This document shows positions 1 through 9,054 of a stretch of 64,000 bases of DNA, piece by piece. The translations under genes and the position numbers were made by a program. The stretch is from Myxococcales bacterium (GTDB lineage Bacteria > Myxococcota > UBA727 > JABDBI01): NCBI GenBank assembly GCA_023898405.1, contig CP060221.1, forward strand, positions 930,001 through 994,000, written 5' to 3'. Each line of letters begins with the position of its first letter. The first letter of the stretch is position 1. Under the pieces are notes generated by a model that did no database searches, had not been told where the DNA came from, and saw only the letters and a list, made by a program, of their open reading frames with translations.

Positions 1-982
1 CATGAGGCGTACCAAAGGAAAAAAGAGGCATTTTACCATGATTTTTTCCCATATTGGGACTCGATTCCAAGGTGCTTCCTTCACCAGAAATAATAAATTT
101 CTTATCTTTAAAGGCTAAGTAATGCTCACTCGTATCCTGATTTATTTCATTGAACAGGCAAAACTTTATACCTTTTTCTTGGTCAAACCAATTGAGGTAA
201 AATACTGATCTATCATCTTTGTTCACCCTAATGGGAGATAAGTTAGGTACCAAAAGACCAGTCTGAAAATTTTCGTAGAAGTTCTCATGCTTAAGCGGAT
301 CACTAAATTCGATGTTTTTAAGAGGATTGTAGTCATTATTAATAACTTTTACTTTATAAAGACTTTTGCCAAAGTTCATGGGGAAAAATGAAACATAAAT
401 TTCATTATCCTGCCTGAACACTCTAAGATCAGGTATTTGAACTGGCTCTATTCTGTGTTTGCTGATTTCTTCTTCATGGTTGCTTATATTTTCCGCGTAC
501 ATTGGAAATAAAAGTTCAAAGGATTTAAAATCTTTGTCTGCTAAAAAATACATTGTTGCCATATCAAAACGTTCTGACATCCAATTTTGCCACCAGAAAT
601 TTTTCCCCTTTTCAAATTGTGATTCGCCATCGTTACCCGGTACGATCTCTTTATCTTCCCTATCGATACTATTTTCAAATTTTCTGTGTATCCAACCAAA
701 CCTTACAGCTAGAAGGTAATTATCAACATCATATTCACAAATAGAGAAATTAAAGGGACGAGCGAGCTTGTAATGAAGCATCGCTCCAAGATCTGTAATC
801 TTTTTTAATGCCGTCTCATGCTTATCAGGAAATTGATTCAACTTGATTGAACCATCAATGACTGTTTCAATAAGTCTTTGGCTCAGGTTGTCCATAGAAA
901 AACTTTCTATATCCAAATAATCTATTGCCAACAAACAATGTGAAAAAATCAAACAAAAAAAGAAATAAATTTTATTTTTCAT
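1..982 (-). CDS. Secreted protein of unknown function, 3' end outside the window
   Basis: An uninterrupted reading frame begins with ATG at 982 and runs off the left edge, giving at least 327 residues. AAGG lies just upstream of the ATG. The first about 18 residues (MKNKIYFFFCLIFSHCLLA) form a typical Sec signal peptide, so the product is exported. The mature part is rich in aromatic and charged residues and has no motif I recognise. It reads towards the window edge, so its downstream neighbours are unknown. The function is unknown. I am confident that it is a real gene because it stays open across the whole length and has a signal peptide. Confidence 0.75.
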   Translation of the reverse strand, partial: MKNKIYFFFCLIFSHCLLAIDYLDIESFSMDNLSQRLIETVIDGSIKLNQFPDKHETALKKITDLGAMLHYKLARPFNFSICEYDVDNYLLAVRFGWIHRKFENSIDREDKEIVPGNDGESQFEKGKNFWWQNWMSERFDMATMYFLADKDFKSFELLFPMYAENISNHEEEISKHRIEPVQIPDLRVFRQDNEIYVSFFPMNFGKSLYKVKVINNDYNPLKNIEFSDPLKHENFYENFQTGLLVPNLSPIRVNKDDRSVFYLNWFDQEKGIKFCLFNEINQDTSEHYLAFKDKKFIISGEGSTLESSPNMGKNHGKMPLFSFGTPH

Positions 983-1213
983 ACATACCTTCCAACCAAT
1001 ACATTCACATTAAAACATGCAAAAAATACAGCAATAGAGGAACTAAAAAACACCTACTTTAATCCTTGTTTTGATTACTCCCCCCTGTAGCTCTTAGCCG
1101 ACAGAAAACGATTTTATATCTCTTGTAATGATCGCGATTGAAATTATATTTTCCTGTGGAAACAACTACTTGTAATGAAACACCAAAAAAAATAGCTCTT
1201 AGGTGACAGAACA

Positions 1214-1729
1214 ATGAACATAGAATTTATACCCATGAACCAATCTCACCTTGAGCTTTGGCAAAAGTGGCAACAAGTCCCTCACGTAAGAGATAGCTGG
1301 TTCATCGGTGGCTATGAGCCTGCTGAATACATGGAAAAAAAACTTGATGGCAACGGTTATGACTATCCATTTATTATTATGGTGGATAAAAAAGCTTTTG
1401 GTTTTTTGCAATGCTGCGATCTTTATGCTTATAGGACTACATGCCCCAAACCCAAGGGTGTTTTTTGCCACGAAGATGAAGGCACCTATTGCTTGGATCT
1501 ATTTATTGCAGATGAAAATAATTTAGGAAAAGGAATCGGGACAAAAATTGTCGATTCATTCGTGAAAAAATTGTTATCCGAATTTAATGCAAAAAAAATT
1601 CTTATTGATCCAAGCGCAAAAAATAAGCGTGCAATTCGCTGCTACGAAAAAGCTGGATTCAAAAAAATTCGCAAAGCTCATGACGGTACATGCGAAGTGA
1701 TAGTTATGCAGTGGTTTGATCAAGATTAA
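1214..1729 (+). CDS. GNAT-family N-acetyltransferase, AAC(6')/RimJ-like
   Basis: This 171-residue protein has the GNAT fold pattern. The acetyl-CoA loop is seen as LGKGIGTKIV at about residues 102-111, followed by DPSAKNKRAIRCYEKAGF, the usual beta5-alpha4 stretch of acetyltransferases that modify amino groups. Overall layout is close to the AAC(6')-Ib-like/RimJ-RimL branch, but nothing visible fixes the acceptor (aminoglycoside, protein N-terminus or small amine). AGGTGA sits about 8 bases before the ATG. It is a single gene that converges on the pyruvate kinase gene with a strong hairpin between them. An antibiotic-resistance role should not be assumed. Confidence 0.85.
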   Translation: MNIEFIPMNQSHLELWQKWQQVPHVRDSWFIGGYEPAEYMEKKLDGNGYDYPFIIMVDKKAFGFLQCCDLYAYRTTCPKPKGVFCHEDEGTYCLDLFIADENNLGKGIGTKIVDSFVKKLLSEFNAKKILIDPSAKNKRAIRCYEKAGFKKIRKAHDGTCEVIVMQWFDQD

Positions 1730-1764
1730 TGTAAGCTAGATTTTTTTGCTAAGCGCCCTAAAGT

Positions 1765-1817
1765 AAAGCGCGCTTTGGTCTCACTTTCTTCAACAAAGTG
1801 GGCCTCAGCGCGCTTTT
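1765..1817. terminator. Bidirectional terminator-like hairpin
   Basis: Two 23-base arms (1765-1787 and 1795-1817) share AAAGCGCGCT and AAGTG ends around a 7-base loop. The second arm ends in TTTT. It lies between two convergent genes, as expected for a shared terminator. Confidence 0.7.
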
Positions 1818-1837
1818 AAGCAGAGCTTAAATATCCC

Positions 1838-3001
1838 TTACAAGGCCGATTGAGCCTCACAAGCGATTTCTTTCATAACAGCAACCGCACGATCAGGATG
1901 AGCTCCCACCGCACTTTCACCACTCAACATCACCGCTCTACTTCCTTGCCACACAGCATGAGCAATATTATCTGCTTCTGCTCTCGTGGGTCTTGTAGAA
2001 GTTGTCATAGACTCAAGCATCTGTGTTGCAGTGATGACCTCTTTACCAAGCTTTTTGGCTATTGCCATCAAAGAACGTTGGACAGTTGGAACTTTAGCAA
2101 AACCAATTTCCACAGCCAAATCGCCTCTAGCTACCATAACCCCATCGCTCTCCGCAATAATATCAGAAAGGTTTGCTACAGCTTCTGGAGTTTCTATTTT
2201 TGCTACAACCGGAGTATGTGCTCCAAGTTCCTTAATGATGTCTTTAGTTTTTTTAACGTCGTCCCTTGTACGAACAAAACTAAGTCCAATAGCGTCGACT
2301 TGTTGTTCCACAGCAAATTTCAGATCCTCTAGATCTTTTTCAGTCAAACTTGGAGCAGAAATTTTTGATCCTGGCAAATTAATACCTTTACTAGATTTTA
2401 ATAGCCCACCGACTATTACTTTAATTTTGAGGAACTCATCGCCGTCAATGGAAACTTTTTCTAAAGCCTTAGCGTGAAGAAAACCATCGTCAAAGAAGAT
2501 ATCTCCCCCAACAGCAGCATCTTTTACCAAATCTTTATAAATTGTAGGAATAAAACGCAGAGAACTTGTAGAGTTTTTGGCTACAGCCTGGCTTTCGCCG
2601 ATCAACCATTCTTCTCCTGATTTTAGCTCTAGTGGATTTTTTAGCTTATCTACACGGATTTTTGGCCCTTGCAGATCCATCAAGATTTTTATTTGTCGTC
2701 CAGCTTTTTGGGCTGCAATACGAAGGTTTTTAATTAAAATCGTTTGGAATTCATGATCACCATGGCTTGCATTAATGCGCGCCATATTCAAACCTGCATC
2801 AATCATCTTGGATAGTGATTCCATAGATGTTGAAGCTGGACCTAAGGTGGCCACAACTTGCGGTGATTTATCTTGTTTATCAAAAATATTTACTTTGATG
2901 TTATCTGATTTATTATTTTCGCTTGATTTGAAAATATGGCAACCAACAACACTATTTAACAAGGCAAACAGGATTATTATATTATAGATTTTTTTACTCA
3001 T
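1838..3001 (-). CDS. pyk: Pyruvate kinase catalytic core with an N-terminal lipoprotein signal
   Basis: The body is clearly pyruvate kinase (phosphoenolpyruvate + ADP to pyruvate + ATP). It has the VVATLGPAS start of domain A, MARINASHG with the substrate-binding Arg, DLQGPKIR, the catalytic KIETPEAV, VARGDLAVEIG with the metal-binding Asp, and ATQMLESM. The protein is about 387 residues and stops after domain A (EIACEAQSAL), so the allosteric C-terminal domain of the usual about 470-residue enzyme is missing. Unusually, the N-terminus is a hydrophobic segment ending in SVVGC, a lipobox, followed by a Ser/Asn/Lys-rich linker. The start at 3001 has GGTGA upstream; another ATG at 3013 is in frame. 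No upstream in-frame start would remove the leader. If lipidated, the enzyme would face the periplasm, which is odd for glycolysis. Confidence 0.9.
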   Translation of the reverse strand: MSKKIYNIIILFALLNSVVGCHIFKSSENNKSDNIKVNIFDKQDKSPQVVATLGPASTSMESLSKMIDAGLNMARINASHGDHEFQTILIKNLRIAAQKAGRQIKILMDLQGPKIRVDKLKNPLELKSGEEWLIGESQAVAKNSTSSLRFIPTIYKDLVKDAAVGGDIFFDDGFLHAKALEKVSIDGDEFLKIKVIVGGLLKSSKGINLPGSKISAPSLTEKDLEDLKFAVEQQVDAIGLSFVRTRDDVKKTKDIIKELGAHTPVVAKIETPEAVANLSDIIAESDGVMVARGDLAVEIGFAKVPTVQRSLMAIAKKLGKEVITATQMLESMTTSTRPTRAEADNIAHAVWQGSRAVMLSGESAVGAHPDRAVAVMKEIACEAQSAL

Positions 3002-3232
3002 ATTTTTCACCATTAATCTAAATTAATAAAGCGAATATACCACCATAAAAACTTAACACAATACCAACCCAACACACCGATTTACAACATGTTTTTCAAT
3101 TCACATGAGTTTTTTATCGCAATAAAACAATTTTTCAGAACAGAGTAAAAAAATTATTGGAAGCGATTACAACAACTTTTTTTTAATTTTTCCGGCTGAT
3201 ATTATGAGTAGGCATCCTTTCATGGAAAAAAA

Positions 3233-4102
3233 ATGAATAGCATCGGCATACTTTTCTTTACTTTCGTAAGCATATCGACATTGGATATTTTTGCTGGCCA
3301 ACTGCAAAGATATAACCGAGAAACAAGCTATTTCAAATCTGCTGGTTTATACCCTCTGCTTTTGCTTGCTCTTGAGAAACGAAACTATATTATCGATAAA
3401 ATAACTTCGATTAAACGTTTTTTCATCGCGCTCTTTAGTTTTGTAATTTTATTATCTGCTTCAGCAATCTTACTAAAGAAAGGCTTTTCCCATCAAAAAA
3501 ACCTGGCTGTCATAATGCTTGGCTTAGCTCCTGTTATGGCCATGCCTTTTTATCATTTTTTATTCGGTATTTTAGGAACTAACCCAATAAAACTAAATGC
3601 CACCGTAAAAAATTTTCGTCTCAGAGGCATATTAGCCGTCACAATAAGTGCAAATATAATTTTTCTTTACCTTTCCTACGAGAAAACTATTACCAATCAC
3701 ATCGTTCATCTATTCTTTAGCTTGAGCGCTCTATGCTATGTATTTTTCTTACTTAGCAAAACTCGCGCAAAAAAAACTTACAATAATAATTTTGATGAAG
3801 AACAAGGCAGTGGGCCAGTGGGATTCATACATTACTTAACTAACCTCATGGAATTTTTTTATTATTCGGTTTTAATATTTTTTGTATTTTTACAAAGCTT
3901 GGCTTCAACAGTTCTAAGTGAGCAGCCATTAATATTTGCTGTGCCAATATCGTTAGGAATTTTATATCTTTTCACTATTGTTGTTGTAAAATTTCTTTTT
4001 GTTGAGCGCACTCCTCCATCGCTCAATTTCTATGAAGCAATAATTTTGCCTCTATCTTTTTCGTATTTCAGCATTGTTTTCATTTATCAGAGTGTGTTTT
4101 AA
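3233..4102 (+). CDS. Multi-pass membrane protein, possibly a divergent NuoH/HyfC-like subunit
   Basis: This 289-residue protein has about seven or eight hydrophobic helices. Three places resemble the NuoH/HyfC (complex I subunit 1) family: GQLQRYNRE...AGLYPLLLLALE near the N-terminus, FDEEQGSGPVGFIHYLTN in the middle where the family has its FDLPEAE...G loop, and a C-terminal VERTPPSLNFYEA.ILPLS stretch. The similarity is weak. Residues usually essential in NuoH are only partly kept and no other nuo/hyf gene is adjacent. It could be a degenerate or repurposed subunit, or an unrelated membrane protein. A solitary gene with no clear ribosome-binding site beyond an A-rich leader. Confidence 0.6.
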   Translation: MNSIGILFFTFVSISTLDIFAGQLQRYNRETSYFKSAGLYPLLLLALEKRNYIIDKITSIKRFFIALFSFVILLSASAILLKKGFSHQKNLAVIMLGLAPVMAMPFYHFLFGILGTNPIKLNATVKNFRLRGILAVTISANIIFLYLSYEKTITNHIVHLFFSLSALCYVFFLLSKTRAKKTYNNNFDEEQGSGPVGFIHYLTNLMEFFYYSVLIFFVFLQSLASTVLSEQPLIFAVPISLGILYLFTIVVVKFLFVERTPPSLNFYEAIILPLSFSYFSIVFIYQSVF

Positions 4103-4338
4103 AATTTACTTATGCCCGCCACATATGCTCTCGATACTCGTCTTGTATGAATCACATTGATAACAACATAGTTTTACCAGCTATGATCCTCATAAAACAG
4201 TTTTTAGCTTGTTGTCTATCTCATTGATTTTCAATGATAGTTGAGCCCAAAAATTTGAAACTCTGCAAAATACAAAAGTTATTGCAATATTTTTACCATT
4301 AATTACAATAAATCGAGTCAAAAAATAAAAGGCTTATT
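4103..4338 (+). promoter_or_regulatory. Intergenic region with a sigma70-like promoter
   Basis: No gene is seen here. TTGCAA (4282-4287) and TACAAT (4304-4309) are separated by 16 bases, about 30 bases before the downstream lipoprotein gene. A short palindrome TCATTGA-TTT-TCAATGA lies near 4222. Confidence 0.45.
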
Positions 4339-6165
4339 ATGAAATCAAAAACTATATTATTTTTCATTTTATTCATAAGTTGTGCATGCTCAAATCTACA
4401 TGAACCTAAAAAAGGTCTTACACAGCAAAAAGCTTTTAAAAATATTGATATTAGCCCGGTAAGAGTTGGCTCATATTCAACCGAATATAAAAGGGATAAT
4501 AATAAGATTATTTTTCACTTTAGAAATGGCAGCCGAGTGGTTAACCGCCAGGAATTTATTGATTTATTGGCTGACAAAACTCATGGGGATTTTCGCTCCC
4601 TTATCAACAAAAGTATTGCTCATTTACCAAGCGACGCTTTAGGCTATCAATTAAAAGCTCCGCTTATAGACAAAAACACCAAACATGAAGCTTTTTATTT
4701 GGTGGCTACTGTCGCTCCTGATTTAGCATATGAGGCAAGCAACAAATCTTTTTATCCCTACTTAAAACATTGTAAACCTAAAATGAGTGATGACGTCGAT
4801 AATACTCCTTATGAAGGTCACTTTATAAGCATGGTGGGTACAAACTTAGAGCACGTTAGGCTTTACGAACATAAGCAGCTCGATAATGGAACGGTCGCTT
4901 TTAAAGGGATAGATGCAGCACATCCTAGCAGCAAAAAAATAATGATTGCACCATGTCCATTGAGCAGTGATCCTAAGGCTCACATTAATAACGCTCTGGG
5001 CCATATCTACGCCTATGCTCAAAAAATTGGTGAGAAAGGACAAGAGCAAAGGCTGCAAAGTTTTTGGTATACCGTAGGTTTAATGGCAAAAAAAATGTTT
5101 AATGGCGGCACTCTAAAGGATGCTGACGGCCAAGAGGTTAGCAACTTTAAAGGTTTGTTTTTAAATACTCACGGACTGAGCGTCGGTTATTTACACTTTA
5201 GAGTGGAGCTTGAGCCAAGCTACTACGATGGCGTAGAATTTTTAACGTCACAAAAAACCGCCGCCGACTATTATAAAAAAGTTTTTGGTATAGATAGTAA
5301 ACCGCCAACTGCACCCAAGACCTCAGGCATTAATACATTTTTGCGTTCAAAATTTGTAAACAATACTGATAGAACTTTTCTTGCCCCTGTAACCGTTAAT
5401 CAGGAGCTCTCTGATATTTATAACGGCAATTATCCTAAGGCGAGCGTGCTGGCAGATTATAACTCCGGTCGCATTGCGGACTTTTGGCTCGCTGCCAATT
5501 TGGGTCCTGATTTTGAAGCTCAACTGCCGCAAAAAATACAACAGAAATTGAGTGAAAGAAATTTATTGGGCAAAAACAAAGTCGACATCCATTGGGTAGT
5601 GCAACTTCGAGACTTTATTGGCCACAATAGCGATAATGGAACTCCAAATATTACTCTGCTCAAAGCCCATACTTGGGCAGATCCTGATGTTCCCCAACAA
5701 TTTGTTGGCAATCGTCTTTATGCCGATTTTGATTATGGCGTTTTTGAGTCAGATTTCGATGTTTCCTATCAGGTTAAAGTCGATCAAATGCTCCCCTTTA
5801 ACGTCCATACTCATGATGGTATGCTCTCGCCTTACACTGCTCTCATAAAACTTCCAGCTAACACCATGCAAAGTGTTTCCTTTTATTCTTTAGTGATTGG
5901 TAAACCATACCAAAGCCAAGAAGAAAGAGCGATCGTCACCCTGCACTGGATACTGGGTGGAGATATGAATATGTCAAATAAAAATGGCGACTTTTTTGAT
6001 TTTGGAAAAATTTTGTTTGCGCCATCGCCGAGAAATCCTGAATATTTTATTTGGCGTCACGTAAATCAAAAGTATGCCTGTGTTAAAGAATTTCTTGATG
6101 AGCTCAGAAAAACTTCTTTCGGCGATTCATTATTGATGAGAAAACTTGATTTGTTGCTCAATTAG
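4339..6165 (+). CDS. Large lipoprotein of unknown function
   Basis: The 608-residue product starts with a signal peptide ending in a lipobox (FISCAC, first Cys about residue 15), so it is probably lipid-anchored. No known domain is recognised. The C-terminal third is rich in His/Asp/aromatic residues (for example NVHTHDGMLSPY and HWILGGDMNMSNKNGDFFDF), which suggests a folded beta-rich or metal-binding domain, but this is inference. It is transcribed alone from the promoter-like site above, and a small exported protein gene follows 74 bases later on the same strand. Confidence 0.8.
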   Translation: MKSKTILFFILFISCACSNLHEPKKGLTQQKAFKNIDISPVRVGSYSTEYKRDNNKIIFHFRNGSRVVNRQEFIDLLADKTHGDFRSLINKSIAHLPSDALGYQLKAPLIDKNTKHEAFYLVATVAPDLAYEASNKSFYPYLKHCKPKMSDDVDNTPYEGHFISMVGTNLEHVRLYEHKQLDNGTVAFKGIDAAHPSSKKIMIAPCPLSSDPKAHINNALGHIYAYAQKIGEKGQEQRLQSFWYTVGLMAKKMFNGGTLKDADGQEVSNFKGLFLNTHGLSVGYLHFRVELEPSYYDGVEFLTSQKTAADYYKKVFGIDSKPPTAPKTSGINTFLRSKFVNNTDRTFLAPVTVNQELSDIYNGNYPKASVLADYNSGRIADFWLAANLGPDFEAQLPQKIQQKLSERNLLGKNKVDIHWVVQLRDFIGHNSDNGTPNITLLKAHTWADPDVPQQFVGNRLYADFDYGVFESDFDVSYQVKVDQMLPFNVHTHDGMLSPYTALIKLPANTMQSVSFYSLVIGKPYQSQEERAIVTLHWILGGDMNMSNKNGDFFDFGKILFAPSPRNPEYFIWRHVNQKYACVKEFLDELRKTSFGDSLLMRKLDLLLN

Positions 6166-6239
6166 AGACCAGTTTTCCCCTACTCCTACACCAAATTGTA
6201 GACCTCCTAAATATTTAAAAATCAAAGAAGGAGGATTAT

Positions 6240-6692
6240 ATGAAAAGGCATTTGGTAAATTTAAGTTTCGTATTGAGCATTGTTTTTAGCTCTAGCGTTC
6301 TTTTCGGTCATGAGACACCCCTAATAATCTGCTCAGGAGTTCATGAAAATGGCAGCATGGCTATTCTTGAAATAACTAAGCTGTGGCACCACATTGAACC
6401 AGGCATGGAACCTGATACATTCTATGATATTTCCTTCACTTACATGGGAGAAAATAGTCTTGGATTTTGGGATCAAGCAGGGAGCGTAGTTAAAAATTCC
6501 ATTTCTCTAAGCGACCAAGAAATGGCTCATGCTCTAAGTATCGGACAAATTGCCTATGATAATGAACAAAGTAATAAAGCTTATTCTTTAAGCTTTATGC
6601 TTAACTTTAGCACTATGCAAGCTAGGCTTTTTCACCGTTCTGGCAAACCAATAAGGTTCGATATATCCCTCAAATGCGTTGGCAACATATAA
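6240..6692 (+). CDS. Small secreted protein of unknown function
   Basis: A 150-residue protein with a clear Sec signal peptide (MKRHLVNLSFVLSIVFSSSVLFG) and a mature domain of about 125 residues with two Cys residues that could form a disulfide. A strong AAGGAGG lies 6 bases before the ATG, so the start is secure. No family is recognised. It is followed by a clear terminator at 6743-6770 and may be co-transcribed with the lipoprotein upstream. Confidence 0.8.
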   Translation: MKRHLVNLSFVLSIVFSSSVLFGHETPLIICSGVHENGSMAILEITKLWHHIEPGMEPDTFYDISFTYMGENSLGFWDQAGSVVKNSISLSDQEMAHALSIGQIAYDNEQSNKAYSLSFMLNFSTMQARLFHRSGKPIRFDISLKCVGNI

Positions 6693-6742
6693 ATACATAC
6701 TTAGAAGAACACTAATTATTTTTTCTTCCAATGAGGGCTGAC

Positions 6743-6770
6743 AATTATTCTGTAGCGCCAGAATAATTTT
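6743..6770 (+). terminator. Rho-independent terminator
   Basis: ATTATTCTG (6744-6752) and CAGAATAAT (6759-6767) form a perfect 9-bp stem with a 6-base loop, followed by TTTT. It closes the unit ending at 6692. Confidence 0.7.
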
Positions 6771-6854
6771 ATGAGCATACTCCTAGGGGTATTTCCAATT
6801 TTGCCTGCCAAATTTAGTTTTGCCCTCTGAAAATTAATATCTCAGGGAAAAAGC

Positions 6855-7250
6855 ATGTTTCAATCGATAAAAGAACTCTGCGACAAAATGATGAATCAAG
6901 AATTTTCATTTGCGGATTTTTCGCGAGCTCTTAAGGACATGAATGTTGAAAGAGTAAGTGTAGATTTCATCAGAAAAGAACATGTTTTTTATTTTCAAGA
7001 TGGAAGATTTTTTATTTACTCTCTTCCTTCAGATTACGAGCTTGTGATTGCTAAAACTTTTGATCAACAAAAAGTAAAGGATGCCATTTTTGAATTCGAT
7101 CGAAATATAATTAACCCTCGGCAATTCCATATGAAGCTTTCCGCTGCTGGTGTCCTTATTGCGACAGGTTTTTTTATGGACCAACGAGGCATCTATGTAG
7201 GACAAAACTGCAATTTTTATTTAGAAGAGTGGGACGATGAGTTTTGTTAG
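6855..7250 (+). CDS. DUF1398-like small protein
   Basis: This 131-residue soluble protein has no signal peptide. The C-terminal half (FDRNIINPRQFHMKLSAAG, then GIYVGQNCNFYLEEW) follows the pattern of DUF1398/YbcV proteins, in which a short helix 'Y..F...AAG' is followed by 'Y.G..G..Y.E'. CAGGGA lies about 9 bases before the ATG. The role of the family is not known. It stands alone: a terminator precedes it and about 400 gene-free bases follow. Confidence 0.6.
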   Translation: MFQSIKELCDKMMNQEFSFADFSRALKDMNVERVSVDFIRKEHVFYFQDGRFFIYSLPSDYELVIAKTFDQQKVKDAIFEFDRNIINPRQFHMKLSAAGVLIATGFFMDQRGIYVGQNCNFYLEEWDDEFC

Positions 7251-7589
7251 GAGAGCTCTGTTCCAGATGAAAATCAGGGTCAGTGCTTGATAATTTTATT
7301 CACTAATCACTTTTTGTCGCTCAGGTGCCAAGGGAGAAAATTATCAAATAACATAGCTAAGATTAGCTACTAACAGTCAATACCGGCGCTATTATTTAAA
7401 TAAATAACAATTACTCACACAATTTTTGCTCAACTTCTAGAAAGACACGCTGTAAACAAAACAGACAAAAAATTGTGTAACTTTTTACTCGCTACTAATT
7501 GGTATATCGACATAAAAATCCTCCTAGAGCAAAGTTGTTAAACAGCACGCTATCATTGAGCAGTCACATAAAACACTTTTTGGGCCACA
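7251..7589. other. Gene-free stretch with a long-spaced inverted repeat
   Basis: I see no convincing open frame. TTGATAATTTT (7287-7297) and AAAATTATCAA (7337-7347) are a perfect 11-bp inverted pair 39 bases apart. Otherwise it is AT-rich spacer between two convergent units. Confidence 0.4.
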
Positions 7590-7620
7590 TAAAAAAACTC
7601 ACCCGACATGAGAGTGAGTT
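7590..7620 (-). terminator. Rho-independent terminator of the pyrE-ridA operon
   Basis: AACTCAC (7596-7602) pairs with GTGAGTT (7614-7620). Read on the minus strand it is followed by a run of seven T. It lies 26 bases beyond the ridA stop. Confidence 0.75.
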
Positions 7621-7646
7621 AAAATTTTATTTTTTCAAAGCTTAAT

Positions 7647-8030
7647 CTAAATTACCGCGATTGCATCGATCTCTACCAAAACATCTTTTGGAAGCCTGGC
7701 AACCTCAACACATACTCTTGCAGGTTTGTGCTCGCAAAATACTTTTTCGTATTCTTCATTCATCTGCACAAAATCATCCATGCTTTTTAGATAAACTGTG
7801 GTTTTGGCCACATAGTTTTGGCAAACTCCCGCCTCTTTAAGTATAGCGAGCAGATTTTTTAAAACCACTTTACTCTGCTCAGCAATTCCCTGCGCTTCTA
7901 CTTTTCCACTTTGAGGGTCCATTGGAATTTGCCCTGAGACAAAAACCATCTTTGCGCCTTGAGCAACAATAGCTTGAGAGTATGGGCCTATAGCCTTAGG
8001 AGCATGTTCCGATTCAATTTTTTTAAGCAT
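7647..8030 (-). CDS. ridA: RidA family enamine/imine deaminase
   Basis: The 127-residue protein matches the RidA/YjgF/YER057c family over its whole length: IGPYSQAI near the N-terminus, FVSGQIPMDP, and the C-terminal block PARVCVEVARLPKDVLVEIDAIAV with the conserved Arg that binds the 2-imino acid carboxylate and the late Glu. Family members hydrolyse 2-aminoacrylate-derived imines released by PLP enzymes and act as cytosolic trimers. It is the last gene of the minus-strand unit pyrE, Cys-rich gene, ridA, and overlaps the gene before it by 8 bases, which points to coupled translation. Confidence 0.93.
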   Translation of the reverse strand: MLKKIESEHAPKAIGPYSQAIVAQGAKMVFVSGQIPMDPQSGKVEAQGIAEQSKVVLKNLLAILKEAGVCQNYVAKTTVYLKSMDDFVQMNEEYEKVFCEHKPARVCVEVARLPKDVLVEIDAIAVI

Positions 8031-8232
8031 CTTCTACCTCAAACATCTTGCAAAAATATATTCTCTCGCCGTCTTTTGCCATCGTAAAACTTTCTTGTCG
8101 ATGAGATTCTACAGGATAAAGCATGGCGCACGCAGAATTATTTTTAAAAAAATGCCGACAGTCCTCACAACTTTCTTTCAAATTAAATTGCTCTTTCTCT
8201 CGGCGATAACGCTCATTCATCAAAACCCACAC
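8023..8232 (-). CDS. Small four-cysteine protein
   Basis: About 69 residues with C..C (SCEDCRHFF), a third Cys in NNSACAM and a fourth in IYFCKMFEV. This looks like a small zinc or Fe-S binding module, though no metal can be assigned. The start is uncertain. A GTG at 8232 has GGAG seven bases upstream, inside the pyrE stop region, while ATG at 8220 has a poorer site. Longer starts would overlap pyrE deeply and are unlikely. It lies between pyrE and ridA with overlaps or only a few bases on both sides, so it belongs to that operon. Function unknown. Confidence 0.7.
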   Translation of the reverse strand: MWVLMNERYRREKEQFNLKESCEDCRHFFKNNSACAMLYPVESHRQESFTMAKDGERIYFCKMFEVEDA

Positions 8233-8236
8233 AACT

Positions 8237-8827
8237 TTACTCCAAAATATCATTGAGATTGAATATAGATTCAAGTTCAACATGCTCTTTGGCAAGACGC
8301 TCTTTTCCACCTTGATTCCGATCAACTATGGCTAACATGTGATGCACCACCATACCCATAGTGCGCAATTGTTCGATAGCCTTGAGAGCTGATCCTCCGG
8401 TTGTAACCACATCTTCAACGATCACTACCTGAGAGTGAGGCTTAAGACATTTACTTCCTTCAATAATCGACTGCATGCCATGTTCTTTAGCTTCCTTTCT
8501 AACAGCAAATCCCGGCAATTCTCGCCCTCTCCTAAATGCTGCCGCGGATAACGCCAAAGATAAAGGAATACATCCCATAGCCATTCCACCGCACGCGCTC
8601 ATGAAACATTCATGTTTTTTTTCAATCTCAATTAATTTTTGCCAAAAAATTTCACCGATCAAAAAGTGGGCTTCGCCCCGAAAATAAATTTGGCGGCAAT
8701 CCAAGTAAAAAGAACTTGTTTGTCCGCTTGCTAAAGTAACTTCACGATGCTCAACAGAAAAATTGCGCAGCAAATGCAGTAGAGATTCTTTATGGGTTCT
8801 AAAATCGTGAGATAAAGTTTGTTCCAC
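8237..8827 (-). CDS. pyrE: Orotate phosphoribosyltransferase
   Basis: The 196-residue protein transfers phosphoribose from PRPP to orotate in UMP synthesis. It shows the type I PRTase signature VVIVEDVVTTGGSA (about residues 133-147), the basic loop FAVRKEAKEHG that closes over the active site, and SGQTSSFYLDCR near the N-terminus. Length is normal for the family. The start is GTG at 8827 with AAAGGAG seven or eight bases upstream. It is first in a compact minus-strand operon with the Cys-rich gene and ridA. Upstream lies a palindromic repeat (8873-8976). Confidence 0.93.
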   Translation of the reverse strand: MEQTLSHDFRTHKESLLHLLRNFSVEHREVTLASGQTSSFYLDCRQIYFRGEAHFLIGEIFWQKLIEIEKKHECFMSACGGMAMGCIPLSLALSAAAFRRGRELPGFAVRKEAKEHGMQSIIEGSKCLKPHSQVVIVEDVVTTGGSALKAIEQLRTMGMVVHHMLAIVDRNQGGKERLAKEHVELESIFNLNDILE

Positions 8828-8872
8828 AGCCTATCTCCTTTGAATTTATGACGGCTTGCCACCATAAAACTT

Positions 8873-8976
8873 ATACCAATTCCAGGAATTAACTGGTTCC
8901 CTTAATTTCTTCCTAGTCCTCGCTTTGCTACGGGCGTTCAGAAATTAAAAGACTAGTTAATTTCTGGGGTTAGTAT
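8873..8976. repeat. About 100-bp palindromic repeat, copy 1
   Basis: The ends ATACCAATTCCAG and its near-complement CTGGGGTTAGTAT form terminal inverted repeats, with an inner pair TAATTTCT / AGAAATTA. The reverse complement of 55110-55208 matches it along nearly the whole length, including TAATTTCTTCCTAGTC and GGGCGTTCAGAAATTA. It lies upstream of pyrE and downstream of the MDR gene. It has no coding capacity. Confidence 0.8.
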
Positions 8977-9054
8977 TAAAATTTTTTTAAGTTTGTTAGC
9001 AAAGTATTAGTGGCTCCACAAAAAACCACAACCTCTTTTAAAGAATCTTAGAAC

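Noticed and set aside
1214..1729. Aminoglycoside resistance gene
   Set aside because: It is a GNAT protein with AAC(6')-like layout, but the substrate cannot be told from sequence.
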